Positions 51,471-60,994 of a stretch of DNA of 64,000 nt are shown here, piece after piece. The position numbers and the translations under genes were made by a program. The DNA lies in the NCBI GenBank assembly GCA_964520525.1, contig CAZFNR010000004.1, forward strand, positions 1 through 64,000, written 5' to 3'. This DNA comes from JAJPXC01 sp964520525. Its GTDB lineage: Bacteria; Bacteroidota; Bacteroidia; Bacteroidales; Muribaculaceae. Each line of letters begins with the position of its first letter. Positions within the stretch are counted from its first letter, which is position 1. The notes under the pieces were generated by a model. That model was not told where the DNA came from and did no database searches. It saw nothing but the letters and a program-made list of their open reading frames with translations.

Positions 51471-52172
51471 TCAGTCTCTTGAGGAGCCGAAAAATCTCAA
51501 TAAATAGAGGAACAGATTGATGAAATCCAGGTACAGCGACAACGCGCCCAAAGTGGCCAGACGGCCATCGGAAAATCCGGGCGATGTCATTGCCATCTGC
51601 TTAATCTTCTGAGTGTCCCACGCTGTCAGGCCGATGAAAATCAGCACTCCGGCACCCGAAATAATCCAACCCATCGAATCGCTTTTCATGAACAGGTTCA
51701 CGATAGAGCAAATCACGAGACCGATAAGAGCCATGAACAAAAACGAGCCGAATCGCGTGAGATCCTTCGATGTGAAATACCCATAGACGCTCATTGCGCC
51801 AAACGTTCCCGCTGTGATAAAAAACGTCTTGGCAATCGAAGCGCCCGTATAGATGAAAAATATCGGAGCGAGAGCCAGTCCGTTGACCACAGCGAAAACA
51901 TAGAATAGCAATGCAGCCATCGGCGAGGTCAGTTTATTGACTCCCGACGATACACCGATTACTATGCCAAGCTCCACAAGCATCAGCACCCACATCGCCC
52001 ATGAATGAGTGATCATAAACTCCAAATAAGCGGACGAATTGGCACAGAAAAGAGCCACAAACGCCGTGACTACAAGCGCAAGCGTCATCTTCAGATACAC
52101 GCGCTTCATCACCGCCGACACATGCTCGTCAAGGCTCCGTTGAAATGCCATTTGCGAATAATTCTCAATCAT
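51471..52172 (-). CDS. Bax inhibitor-1/YccA family membrane protein
   Basis: A 233-residue, seven-helix membrane protein of the Bax inhibitor-1 family. Characteristic segments are VYLKMTLALVVTAFVALF (about 25-42), SPMAALLFYVFAVVNGLALAPIF (about 83-105), and a late GLTAWDTQKIKQM (about 188-200), with the two conserved Asp residues after it. Bacterial members form pH-sensitive calcium leak channels or interact with the FtsH protease. It is monocistronic: its own -7 box precedes it and a terminator follows. Confidence 0.92.
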   Translation of the reverse strand: MIENYSQMAFQRSLDEHVSAVMKRVYLKMTLALVVTAFVALFCANSSAYLEFMITHSWAMWVLMLVELGIVIGVSSGVNKLTSPMAALLFYVFAVVNGLALAPIFFIYTGASIAKTFFITAGTFGAMSVYGYFTSKDLTRFGSFLFMALIGLVICSIVNLFMKSDSMGWIISGAGVLIFIGLTAWDTQKIKQMAMTSPGFSDGRLATLGALSLYLDFINLFLYLLRFFGSSRD

Positions 52173-52202
52173 TTCTCTAATTCAATTTAAATTAACCGTT
52201 TA

Positions 52203-52210
52203 CAAAAATA
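52203..52210 (-). promoter_or_regulatory. -7 box (TATTTTTG) of the Bax-inhibitor-1 gene
   Basis: CAAAAATA on the plus strand is TATTTTTG on the minus strand, an exact match 30 bases before the start codon. The rest of 52173-52267 shows nothing beyond a 4-bp hairpin (CGCA-CTCT-TGCG). Confidence 0.6.
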
Positions 52211-52267
52211 CGCATTTTTCCGCACTCTTGCGCCCCATTAGGCTTTTTTATGATTATTCCCGCGCGA

Positions 52268-53896
52268 CTACTTCGACACATAAACCCGGTAACGCGGGCG
52301 TTCTACGCTCTTAACAAAGTCACGGCTCAACAGTTCATTCACCCGCTCCGACTTGATACTGTCGACCATGACCAGCACCGCCACAGGCTTCCGAGCCACC
52401 TGCTGCTCAAACCACTCTTCTCCGCCGTCAAAGCTATCATCTCCCTTCAAGTCCCAGCGATGAGCGTTAAAACCGCTACGGCTACCGAACAGATACTCCG
52501 CACTATAATTAACGCCGCGTCTTACCACAACTGTCCTATGCGTCGAGTCGTTCACATACGGCGAAAAATCACGATAAAGAGCCTCCAATCGCTCAGCCCT
52601 TTCCTTATTCGTGTAAAGCCCGCTCGCGACTCCGCAATCAAGCCTTTCAGTCGTTTCCTTTATTCCCGAATCGCCAAACGTCGCATTCCTGACACCGCTA
52701 TACGCATAGCCCAACAACGCCAACACCGCCACTGCCGAATACACCGCCATCCGCCGCGTGAAATAAGGCAGCAAATACACAAAAACAACCGGCAACACCG
52801 GCCACGACAACATCTTCAACACGCCCGTATTGCTTCCAACAAACGGCACACAAGCCAACAGCAACACCGCCGCAACCCTCACCACCGGGCCGTTCCACAA
52901 CTCGCCGCGATTGTTCCACACAACGCAACCCGACGCAAGCGCCACAAGCCCCGAAGCATAGACCAACGGCATCCACTGCAAATTATCAAACTCCGACAGC
53001 AGCAGATAATACAAACCCGCAAGCGACATAAGTAATGCCGCCCGGCTCATCCACCTGCCAAAACCGTCAGCCGCGACGAGCAAGTGATAATAAAGCCACA
53101 TAACAGCCACCGTCGTCAAAAACATCGGCATCTGATACAAAATCGAGCGCACCACAACCCAAGTCCCATGGCTACTCATATAATTACTCTCAAAATACGC
53201 CAGCCACTCGCCTACTCCGCCATAGAGCGCCCATAGCAGCCCTACGCTCGTCAGCGCAGTCACCGCCAAGTATATCGCCACGCTCGTCAACACGCGCCCA
53301 AAGACCCATTTCTTCCGGTCCCACTCACGACCATTATAGCCTATCAACAGCATGGCAAAAGACACCATCGCAACTATCACAAAATTAGGCACCCTGAACA
53401 GCCCCAAAACCGCCGACAGACAGCCCAGCGACGCGGCCTTCCACAGCGCAGGCCTGTCGATATAGCTCAACAGCGTCAACACACACGGCATCAGCCCAAA
53501 CACAGTCCAACGGTCCCAACCATACAGCGCCGACGCATTCTGTATCAAACCAATAAAAAAAGCGCATACAAAACCGACAATCGCCGACAACGCCCAACGA
53601 CCCGTCTTCCGGTACATATACAACACACCCATTATCACCGACAGCAGATTCAGTGCCACAGCCAAATAGCGGAATGAGAGCCAACTCCAGCCCGTCATTT
53701 CGCCATAGAGACCCGCCAACCAATTCGACAACGGTGCCATCGGCGCGTTCCGGTAATCCATACCGTTCATTATCTGATAAGGCTCGTCGCCTAAGTTCAC
53801 CCCATACCGCGACAACCACACCGACGGCAGCGTAGCCAAAGCCACCACAGCTACCAACGCCAACACGCCGGCAGCCGACTTAATCCCACTTTTCAT
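52268..53896 (-). CDS. Polytopic membrane protein, GT-C-like glycosyltransferase
   Basis: A 542-residue protein with about ten or more transmembrane helices. The first extracytoplasmic loop has VNLGDEPYQIMNGMDY (about 34-49), with an Asp-Glu pair at 37-38 like the catalytic loop of GT-C enzymes. The C-terminal soluble part (about 420-542) contains RDFSPYVNDSTHRTVVVR and ends RYRVYVSK. No closer family is recognisable. It closes a polysaccharide unit, so it may transfer a polyprenyl-linked sugar in the periplasm or act as a ligase. It overlaps the acyltransferase gene by four bases. Confidence 0.65.
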   Translation of the reverse strand: MKSGIKSAAGVLALVAVVALATLPSVWLSRYGVNLGDEPYQIMNGMDYRNAPMAPLSNWLAGLYGEMTGWSWLSFRYLAVALNLLSVIMGVLYMYRKTGRWALSAIVGFVCAFFIGLIQNASALYGWDRWTVFGLMPCVLTLLSYIDRPALWKAASLGCLSAVLGLFRVPNFVIVAMVSFAMLLIGYNGREWDRKKWVFGRVLTSVAIYLAVTALTSVGLLWALYGGVGEWLAYFESNYMSSHGTWVVVRSILYQMPMFLTTVAVMWLYYHLLVAADGFGRWMSRAALLMSLAGLYYLLLSEFDNLQWMPLVYASGLVALASGCVVWNNRGELWNGPVVRVAAVLLLACVPFVGSNTGVLKMLSWPVLPVVFVYLLPYFTRRMAVYSAVAVLALLGYAYSGVRNATFGDSGIKETTERLDCGVASGLYTNKERAERLEALYRDFSPYVNDSTHRTVVVRRGVNYSAEYLFGSRSGFNAHRWDLKGDDSFDGGEEWFEQQVARKPVAVLVMVDSIKSERVNELLSRDFVKSVERPRYRVYVSK

Positions 53897-54945
53897 CTTC
53901 TAAACAAAATTAACTTCAACCTATTCCAAGCAAAAATCCTCAACTGATCGACCAACACACTCGTCACAAAAACGCCCACAAGCATCCCGCCTATCGCCAA
54001 CAACGCCGCCGCGCCGTCATATCGGCTCCACAACGACCTCACTCCGGGGATAAACAACGGCTGAAAAACCGCCGACATCGTGTGAAGTAGATACACCGCA
54101 AAACATGACCGACCTACCCAATTAACAAATCCGCTCCGCCAATCACTCTGACGAGCGAAAGCAAGCAGCAGTCCCGCCGACCCGGCAACAATAAGCGGAT
54201 TAACATACGAAGCCAATGGGAAAAGACCAAAAAACTTACGCCCATACGGCCACACGACAGAGACATAAAAAAGCAACGAGTTCAACACCGCGCAACCGAG
54301 ATAAACCGCCCAGCCATGCCACGCCGCACCCGAACCGCGCTCACGCTCCCGACAATGCAGATAATGTCCCAAAACATACAACCCTATAAACGAAAACGTC
54401 GAATAGCCATCACAAATAAACGTCGACGAGTTAGACCACCCATACACCGTCTGAAAACCATAAAACGCGACCAAAAACCATCCCGTCTGTCTCATCGTCG
54501 CTCCGCGCAGAAACGCGTTCAACACCGGCGACAAAATATACAATGCCAAGTAAGCCTTCACAAACCAATTAGCACCAGCCAGCAACAGGCACTCCCAAAC
54601 GCCCAGAAGCGACAGCTCCGCGCGCCCGGCAGCTAACATCGCACAGTAAGCCAACGTCAGCAAAAAGACACACTGAAACACATACTTAACGCCGCCCGCC
54701 AAGCTCGCCCGTATGCCAAACCAGCCCGAAATCAGCACAAAAACGTCGACGCAAACTATGCTCGCGAACTGCACAAACGCCCTCGTCCACGCCGACAACG
54801 CGTCAGCACCGAAATCAGCCGCTTTCGGCCCGCCGAGCGACAAAAAATCAGCGTGAACCGCAAGCACCAAAAACATCGCCACTATCCGCAGCAGCTCAAA
54901 CCGCGACTCCCTAACCGCCGCCCGCTCAGTCATCTCTCCTTTCAT
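53893..54945 (-). CDS. Acyltransferase 3 family membrane protein
   Basis: A 350-residue membrane acyltransferase with about ten helices. The N-terminal motif RFELLRIVAMFLVLAVHA (about 15-32) contains the conserved Arg20 and His31. The family acetylates or succinylates sugars during or after glycan assembly; here a surface polysaccharide is the likely target. The ATG start at 54945 overlaps the wzx stop by four bases. The protein is similar in length to OafA-type enzymes without an SGNH domain. Confidence 0.88.
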   Translation of the reverse strand: MKGEMTERAAVRESRFELLRIVAMFLVLAVHADFLSLGGPKAADFGADALSAWTRAFVQFASIVCVDVFVLISGWFGIRASLAGGVKYVFQCVFLLTLAYCAMLAAGRAELSLLGVWECLLLAGANWFVKAYLALYILSPVLNAFLRGATMRQTGWFLVAFYGFQTVYGWSNSSTFICDGYSTFSFIGLYVLGHYLHCRERERGSGAAWHGWAVYLGCAVLNSLLFYVSVVWPYGRKFFGLFPLASYVNPLIVAGSAGLLLAFARQSDWRSGFVNWVGRSCFAVYLLHTMSAVFQPLFIPGVRSLWSRYDGAAALLAIGGMLVGVFVTSVLVDQLRIFAWNRLKLILFRR

Positions 54946-56468
54946 CTTGCGTTTCTACTTATTATTACGCCTTTTATATGACCAACAAGGTCGCGACACT
55001 CATCGCTACGGCCAAACGCAAGCCAATAAACAGCCAAGACCACCACAAGGGAACTGACCCCGCGCCACACGACATTTAGCAGCTCACTGTCAATCGTCAC
55101 CAGCGAGCAAACCCACATCGACAACAATAACGCCAATACACCGACTGCCGTGTATGCGCCGTAATGAGCGAAATATTTTCTCAACGGCTGGTCAAAAACA
55201 TATTTGTAACATAGACGAGGCCACTGCCAAAATCCAATGCTTAGTATGCTAATCCCCGTAGCCACAAGCACTCCCGACAAGCCGAAACGCTGAACCAAAA
55301 GCAACGACAACACCAGATTAATCAAGCCTTGAAGTAATGGTGTCCAACGGTCTTTTACAAATATACCCGACTTTGTCTTAAAAGTCAATGCGCTACTACG
55401 CATCCCATTGATATAAAAATTAATCAAAACTATTCCCACAATCACCGACGACAGCTCATATTCCGAACCAAGCCACCACGAGATAAAGGGGGAAAGCGTC
55501 GCCCACATCAAAATGACGGGGATAGAAACCACAATGAAGTTAACGAAAAATATAGTTTTGAACACCTCATAGACCTTTTGCTTCGACTCTGAGGCGATAA
55601 GATGCCCCACGCTTTCCGAGAAACTGTTTAGGGTCTGCGTCACAAACGAGTTCACCGTCGTCGTCAGCAGCGTATAGTTTGACCACAGTCCGATTATTCC
55701 CACGCCAATAAATGCCGAGACTACAATGTTGTCGGTCGAATGCATGAAATATCCTCCCAGCGAATGGAGAAACAACGCTTTCATATTGGTGATTATATTC
55801 TTTTTAACCTCCGGCTCAACAGCATACTTCACCTTGGTCACGATATATGGGAATAGTTGGTTGGCTTTCATTACTATAGCAATGTTATACCCCACACCCA
55901 ACAACGCTTCCACGACAAGATACAAAATGTAGTTTTTAGTGTAATATAGTATAGCCATTTTCCCGAGATTCAACCCCACTTGATACACCAAATTGATAAC
56001 CGTCAGCTTATAGTTCTTCTGGCTCGCATTGATTATCGACCACTTATACGCCGTGAAATACTGTATCAAAGAGTTGAACAAGAAGATGAAATAGACCACG
56101 GAGACATACGACAGTCCGTCGGCATCTTTTATCAAATACCCGATAAACGGATATATCGCCAAGCCGCACAGGAACACACCCCCAGCGATGTAACGGTAAA
56201 CCTTGCGGTAGAGCTGCAAAAGCGCCAATATGCGGGGGCGGTCATCCTCTGCCAGCGGTTTATACATATTGTAGACCACACTCGTCGCAAATCCGCCCTC
56301 AAGCAAAGTCATGATGCCGAGAATGTTCTGCAACAGCCCGTTCAAGCCCAAATACTCCACACCCACGCTGTCGACAAAGATTTTGCGTGTCACAAAGCCA
56401 AGCAATATCATCAACGCCGACAACCCGAGGCTCGATGCCAAATTTTTAGCCGAATTAAGCGTGCGCAT
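54942..56468 (-). CDS. Polysaccharide flippase (Wzx/MOP superfamily)
   Basis: A 508-residue, 12- to 14-helix flippase of the oligosaccharidyl-lipid exporter group. It begins NSAKNLASSLGLSALMILLGFVTRKIFVDSVGVEYLG, the characteristic first helices. It would move undecaprenyl-linked repeat units to the periplasm. A central GGYFMHSTDNIVVSAFIG stretch (about 237-254) is typical of this group. It overlaps the upstream GH88/105 gene by 14 bases, so the two are translated from the same mRNA. Confidence 0.88.
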   Translation of the reverse strand: MRTLNSAKNLASSLGLSALMILLGFVTRKIFVDSVGVEYLGLNGLLQNILGIMTLLEGGFATSVVYNMYKPLAEDDRPRILALLQLYRKVYRYIAGGVFLCGLAIYPFIGYLIKDADGLSYVSVVYFIFLFNSLIQYFTAYKWSIINASQKNYKLTVINLVYQVGLNLGKMAILYYTKNYILYLVVEALLGVGYNIAIVMKANQLFPYIVTKVKYAVEPEVKKNIITNMKALFLHSLGGYFMHSTDNIVVSAFIGVGIIGLWSNYTLLTTTVNSFVTQTLNSFSESVGHLIASESKQKVYEVFKTIFFVNFIVVSIPVILMWATLSPFISWWLGSEYELSSVIVGIVLINFYINGMRSSALTFKTKSGIFVKDRWTPLLQGLINLVLSLLLVQRFGLSGVLVATGISILSIGFWQWPRLCYKYVFDQPLRKYFAHYGAYTAVGVLALLLSMWVCSLVTIDSELLNVVWRGVSSLVVVLAVYWLAFGRSDECRDLVGHIKGVIISRNAR

Positions 56469-57603
56469 CTTCGAATCGTTTTACCAACAACAACGCCATA
56501 CCTTGCGCAAACGGCATATAGCCATACCTAATCGAGTAGTTGCCGATACCTTTAGTATCCCCCTGGCACATATCTACCGCTCCGTTACGCTGCGTGATAG
56601 CCATAAGCTGACGAATCGCACCCTCGGCAACAAACAGATAATCTTTATCGCTCGTGATAGAATATGCCTCAACCATCAATAACCCCGCAAGCGATGTAGA
56701 CGATCCCTCGACCGGCGAATCCGCCATAAACACGCTTGAGCCCCAGCCTCCTGATGCTTTTTGGAATTGTCGTAATTCATCCGCCAATTTAACGATACGC
56801 GCACCGAGATACTCCTTGAACCCCCCTTCGGGAAGGCAACGATATGACTCCGTTACGCCAAGTATATACCACCCGAGTCCGCGGCCCCAGTCATATACAC
56901 CCAATGGTAAATTGCGCTCGCAGTCTATAGCGTGGGGCGGGAAACTGACATTTCCCGAAAATAGCATTTTATCATACTCTTCAATCTGCATTCTGGCTAA
57001 ATTCAACGCATCGGGAGCCGCATAATCCAATCCATATTTCACTAAAAACGGGCATATAAAACCTATCGTATCCACAAACCGTATCCCATTCATTCCGCGG
57101 CGGTAAGGCACAGTGTCATTATCTCCTTTAACCGATAATATCAGGTCATAAACTTGCTTCATCGCGGCTCCAAGACCATTAGTACAATCTTCCGTCATCA
57201 ACGAATAAGCCAACAATGCAAAGTCAATGTTTTCAGGCGTGTTTCGCCATTTACCGGCTTCATCAATAAACTGAATGTGATAATCGTTACTCCGCACCGT
57301 TTTTAAGCCCATCACAAGCCCGGCGTATTGCCAGCTCTGTATTGTAGGATTACTGTATTGCCCCTTTATTTTATCGAGCAAAACCAACCTGTCATAATCG
57401 AGTTTTGGGACGACCGGCATATGCTTCAACCATCGACCGCCGCAATTAGCCAAAGCCGTACTCCATACCGCTATATCATTCCATCTGCCGATATGAATGC
57501 GACGCTGCCATCGGCTGAAACCGACTACGACATCATAGCCTATTACAGCGATGGCAAACAATCCAACCGCCAACAATATCCACAGTAACAGATTCAATGT
57601 CAT
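56455..57603 (-). CDS. Membrane-anchored GH88/GH105 family hydrolase
   Basis: A 382-residue protein with one N-terminal transmembrane helix (about 4-27), then an alpha6/alpha6 barrel of unsaturated uronyl hydrolase type. Conserved points are FVDTIGFICPFLVKYG (about 178-193), with the putative catalytic Asp, and VYDWGRGLGWYILG (about 239-252), matching the WGRGNGW block. GH88/105 enzymes hydrate the double bond of uronyl residues left by lyases. Finding one in a biosynthesis unit, tethered to the membrane, is unusual and suggests editing or trimming of the polysaccharide. The catalytic Asp appears intact. Confidence 0.8.
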   Translation of the reverse strand: MTLNLLLWILLAVGLFAIAVIGYDVVVGFSRWQRRIHIGRWNDIAVWSTALANCGGRWLKHMPVVPKLDYDRLVLLDKIKGQYSNPTIQSWQYAGLVMGLKTVRSNDYHIQFIDEAGKWRNTPENIDFALLAYSLMTEDCTNGLGAAMKQVYDLILSVKGDNDTVPYRRGMNGIRFVDTIGFICPFLVKYGLDYAAPDALNLARMQIEEYDKMLFSGNVSFPPHAIDCERNLPLGVYDWGRGLGWYILGVTESYRCLPEGGFKEYLGARIVKLADELRQFQKASGGWGSSVFMADSPVEGSSTSLAGLLMVEAYSITSDKDYLFVAEGAIRQLMAITQRNGAVDMCQGDTKGIGNYSIRYGYMPFAQGMALLLVKRFEDAHA

Positions 57604-58769
57604 CTTTTTTTAATTTTGACTATACGTTCAATCACCGACTTCATTTCCTTAGCCTTAGCCACATATTCAGGCATGAACTCCTGATAATGTCTCCTTATTG
57701 GATTTTCGTTTGACATGTGCCATTTAAAAGCAGCGGTCAACTCATTCTCATCTGACAACGACTGTACCGGGCAGACATAACGCTCATAAGAGCCAAACAA
57801 ATCTTTCGCGATTCCTTTCGCTTTGACAGAATAGCCCACGACCAGCGTCGGCACTCCTGTCGAATACGCCGCAATCGACGCGTGCGTCCGCGCGGCGACC
57901 ATAAAGCGGCAACGCGCTATATATCCTTTTAAGACCTCAGCGCCGCAATCTTCGACCATTACGACCCTACCGCTATCTACATACTTTTCATAAAGATATT
58001 TAAGCGGTTGCCGGTCATCATTGTGCGACCACACCACATGAGGTATCAACGCCACCGACATATCTGTTTCTCTTATGATGTATTCCAACAATCTCTCGTA
58101 ATTCCGCAAAGCTATTTGGGCTCCGCCATCCAGCCCCATTACCATCGGACTGATATTCACTCCGACCATATTCCCCGACTGCCACCCCTCGGGCAATGGT
58201 CCGTCTATCCTATCCAACTGAAAAGCCGGATCGGGCAATAGGGTCACATTTTCAAATCCGTTTGCCTTTAACGCATCAGCGGTCAGACTTTCTCTGACAA
58301 TTATATGCTCATACCGTTTTAAATCATCGAGCGCCTTGCCGGCAATCGCCTCTGGGTCAATCGAACATCCCCATAATATCATAGGCACACCCGCCGCGGC
58401 AAGACAGCGATTCATATAAATTATATGCTCAGGGACTCCGTAACAATAGTTATCGCCCCCTATAGATAATGCGACATCGCTCTTTTTAGCCAAAGCGATA
58501 AACTCTTTCAAAGCAAGTTTATCAAAAGCTTGGCTATCCTTAAAAAGGCGGCTCCTAATCCATTCGACAAAATAGCCGATACTAATGGGGTTGATGCGAT
58601 TATATTGGGGCTTAACCGACACGACATTAGAGAGGCCATACTTCTTGTCCTCACCAACCGAAGTGGAAAACAAGCTAACATTGGCTTCAGTGATTTTAGC
58701 CGTCGACCTCACCAATGCCTCGCACCCGTGATTTCCACTACCCCCATGCGGATAAAGTACTACTCTCAT
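57600..58769 (-). CDS. Polysaccharide pyruvyl transferase family protein
   Basis: A 389-residue protein of the polysaccharide pyruvyl transferase family. The N-terminus VVLYPHGGSGNHGCEALV (about 3-20) is diagnostic. LSIGGDNYCYG (about 97-107), AARTHASIAAYSTGVPTLVVGYSVKAKGI (about 292-320) are the later blocks. Such enzymes transfer ketal pyruvate from phosphoenolpyruvate to a sugar, adding negative charge, though some members differ in activity. The gene overlaps the hydrolase gene by four bases. A 99-base gap, AT-rich, separates it from the GT2 gene upstream; no promoter box was found there. Confidence 0.87.
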   Translation of the reverse strand: MRVVLYPHGGSGNHGCEALVRSTAKITEANVSLFSTSVGEDKKYGLSNVVSVKPQYNRINPISIGYFVEWIRSRLFKDSQAFDKLALKEFIALAKKSDVALSIGGDNYCYGVPEHIIYMNRCLAAAGVPMILWGCSIDPEAIAGKALDDLKRYEHIIVRESLTADALKANGFENVTLLPDPAFQLDRIDGPLPEGWQSGNMVGVNISPMVMGLDGGAQIALRNYERLLEYIIRETDMSVALIPHVVWSHNDDRQPLKYLYEKYVDSGRVVMVEDCGAEVLKGYIARCRFMVAARTHASIAAYSTGVPTLVVGYSVKAKGIAKDLFGSYERYVCPVQSLSDENELTAAFKWHMSNENPIRRHYQEFMPEYVAKAKEMKSVIERIVKIKKR

Positions 58770-58868
58770 TGCAATTACAATTTACACCATTTGAATAATT
58801 TTTCCAAATTATACTCCATATTAAAAATATTGGACCTAATGCGCTTACCTCCGGCAAATGCAATATGT

Positions 58869-59849
58869 TCATAATCGCCTCATTGCCAAAACGAATGGGA
58901 ACAATAACCGGGAACAGATTGATTTCTTTATCCACCAGCTCGATTTCGAACACTTAGCCGCCTCACGAAACTCATCATCTTCTATTTCTTTCGCTAAAAG
59001 TATAAATCTTATTCGTCTTAATTTATGGGTAAACGATAGCTGACTATGCATTATTATCTCAAATATATCACGCTCAACTATACCATAAAGACGATTATAC
59101 AGCAATCCTTTCACTTCGCAAGAAAACAAGCCTAATAAGGTAAACGTATCCACCATATGTTTCCATTGAGAATAATCTAATTCCCATTTATCAGAGTAGA
59201 TTTTCGTAGAAAGCGTGTTACTTGACCTACGATAGTGATAATTTGACTTCGGGATACATGATATGGTTCTAACATTGATGAGATAATCGAAATTAAACGT
59301 TAAATCTTCGCCAAAAGATATCGTTTCATTAAATTTAATCTCTTTCAATTTGATGATTGATTTTCTGTACAATTTACAATAAGGGCCATAAAGAGAATAA
59401 CTCTCAAGCAAATGCGCAATTATCCCGATGAAATCCTTGCCCACTTCAAATGAAAGTTGTTGTGGGGGCACCAATTCTGTAATTTTATCCGTGTTATGGA
59501 TTGTATACCCACTTATAATCCAATCTGCAATTTGGGCTGAAAGTAAGTCGGACAAATAAGAACAATCCAACCAATCATCACTATCAACAAAGGAAATCCA
59601 TTCTCCCATAGCCTCGGCAATGCCTCGGTTGCGTGCCGCCGATACCCCCTGATTCTGCTGGTGGAACACTTTGATTCTTGAATCCCGAGCGGCATAGCTG
59701 TCACACAAAGCCCCGCTACCATCAGTCGAGCCATCATCAACAAGCAAGCACTCAAAATCCGAAAAATCCTGCGCGATAATAGACTCTATGCACTCAGGTA
59801 GATATTTTTCTACATTATAAACCGGTATTATAATCGACACTTGGGGCAT
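58869..59849 (-). CDS. Family 2 glycosyltransferase
   Basis: A 326-residue GT2. Standard motifs are SIIIPVYNVEKYLPECIESI (about 5-24), VDDGSTDGSG (about 37-46), ARNRGIAEAMGEWISFVDSDDWLD (about 72-95, DXD site DSD). The C-terminal half is unusually AT-rich compared with the genes around it, which suggests recent acquisition or relaxed selection. No frameshift or premature stop is visible, and it lies 5 bases after the stop of the neighbouring GT4. The acceptor and donor sugar are not readable. Confidence 0.88.
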   Translation of the reverse strand: MPQVSIIIPVYNVEKYLPECIESIIAQDFSDFECLLVDDGSTDGSGALCDSYAARDSRIKVFHQQNQGVSAARNRGIAEAMGEWISFVDSDDWLDCSYLSDLLSAQIADWIISGYTIHNTDKITELVPPQQLSFEVGKDFIGIIAHLLESYSLYGPYCKLYRKSIIKLKEIKFNETISFGEDLTFNFDYLINVRTISCIPKSNYHYRRSSNTLSTKIYSDKWELDYSQWKHMVDTFTLLGLFSCEVKGLLYNRLYGIVERDIFEIIMHSQLSFTHKLRRIRFILLAKEIEDDEFREAAKCSKSSWWIKKSICSRLLFPFVLAMRRL

Positions 59850-59854
59850 GGCAA

Positions 59855-60994
59855 TCAGTCTATTATGGTTTCAATGCGCGACACAAGAGTCGAAAGCCTG
59901 AAGTCTTTGCCGCGCGACTCTGCCGACACTCGATATTCATCCAATTTTTCCGGATGGCCTAAAAGTTTTTTCAACCCGGAGTATAACGATTCTTCACTGT
60001 TAGCCACTATCATGCCGTAACTGCCTCCACCGAGAAGCTCATCCATGCCGGCACAATCGGTCGTAATCACGGGAAGTCCGAGTACCAAAGCCTCAGTGAC
60101 AACCGTGCTATAGCCCTCGACTACCGAAGAGCACACAAACAGGTCAGCACCCTCGAGCCAAGGATAAGGATTTGATTGAAAACCGGGAAGCGAAACCCTT
60201 TCGCTCAAGCCGTTCTCATCTATGTACGATTCCAGACTCTGACGTTGAGAACCATCTCCGAGTATCGTCAACGACAAATCATACCCTTCATCCACGAGAC
60301 GCTTTACAATCGGGAGCAAACGGTCATACCCTTTCTGACTCACAAGGCGACCTATCGATACCAATTTTATCGCTGCCGATGGAAATTTAGCCTTAAAGGC
60401 CGTGGATTGCGAGCGAATAAATTTCTCGTCAATGGGATTTTGAACCACTAAAAGCGTTTCAAGTTTAGGATATAGTGATTTCATACTTTCGTAGACCGAC
60501 TTGGAAACCACCGGAATAGAATCAAATCGGCTGTAAACCGACTCTTCCTCTTTTCTCGACCGATAAGCGACATCGGTCCAATGATTCATTTGCAAATCAA
60601 TATGCACCCAAGCCAACTTCTTAGACCGTTTATTGGTCGAGCCGCTGACAACGCGGGTAGCATACCCCTCGATAAACGCCACTTCCACATCATACCGCCC
60701 CCGCACAAATAGCCGATAAAACCACGTTGGTGACAAGTGGTAATACACCATCAGTTTCAGCTTGTTTATCAGACGCAGTTTAAAGCGCTCTAATCCGTTT
60801 TTAGCCGATTGGCCGAAGAAATACCCGTATTTTACCCCGACAGCCGGATAGGGGGGCTCTATACGGGCTTGATTGACCGAATATACCGTTATGCCATATT
60901 TATCCTTGTCAAGATTGCACAGCAGCGTCTGGAAGACTTTTTCAGCTCCTCCTCCCCACAAAGAATTGATGACAAACAACACACGCTTTTTCAT
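59855..60994 (-). CDS. Family 4 glycosyltransferase
   Basis: A 379-residue GT-B-fold glycosyltransferase. The N-terminal VLFVINSLWGGGAEKVFQTL (about 4-23) is the GT4 nucleotide-side glycine loop. The donor-site block is SSVVEGYSTVVTEALVLG (about 290-307), with the EX7E motif, and VSIGRLVSQKGYDRLL (about 212-227) is the central part. It shares order and several motifs with the next gene and is evidently a tandem duplicate of it. It overlaps that gene by four bases. Confidence 0.9.
   Translation of the reverse strand: MKKRVLFVINSLWGGGAEKVFQTLLCNLDKDKYGITVYSVNQARIEPPYPAVGVKYGYFFGQSAKNGLERFKLRLINKLKLMVYYHLSPTWFYRLFVRGRYDVEVAFIEGYATRVVSGSTNKRSKKLAWVHIDLQMNHWTDVAYRSRKEEESVYSRFDSIPVVSKSVYESMKSLYPKLETLLVVQNPIDEKFIRSQSTAFKAKFPSAAIKLVSIGRLVSQKGYDRLLPIVKRLVDEGYDLSLTILGDGSQRQSLESYIDENGLSERVSLPGFQSNPYPWLEGADLFVCSSVVEGYSTVVTEALVLGLPVITTDCAGMDELLGGGSYGMIVANSEESLYSGLKKLLGHPEKLDEYRVSAESRGKDFRLSTLVSRIETIID

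Noticed and set aside
52250..53035. 261-codon open frame opposite the GT-C-like gene
   Set aside because: Its translation is rich in His, Arg and Gln from the reverse of a hydrophobic membrane protein, and it lacks any domain.
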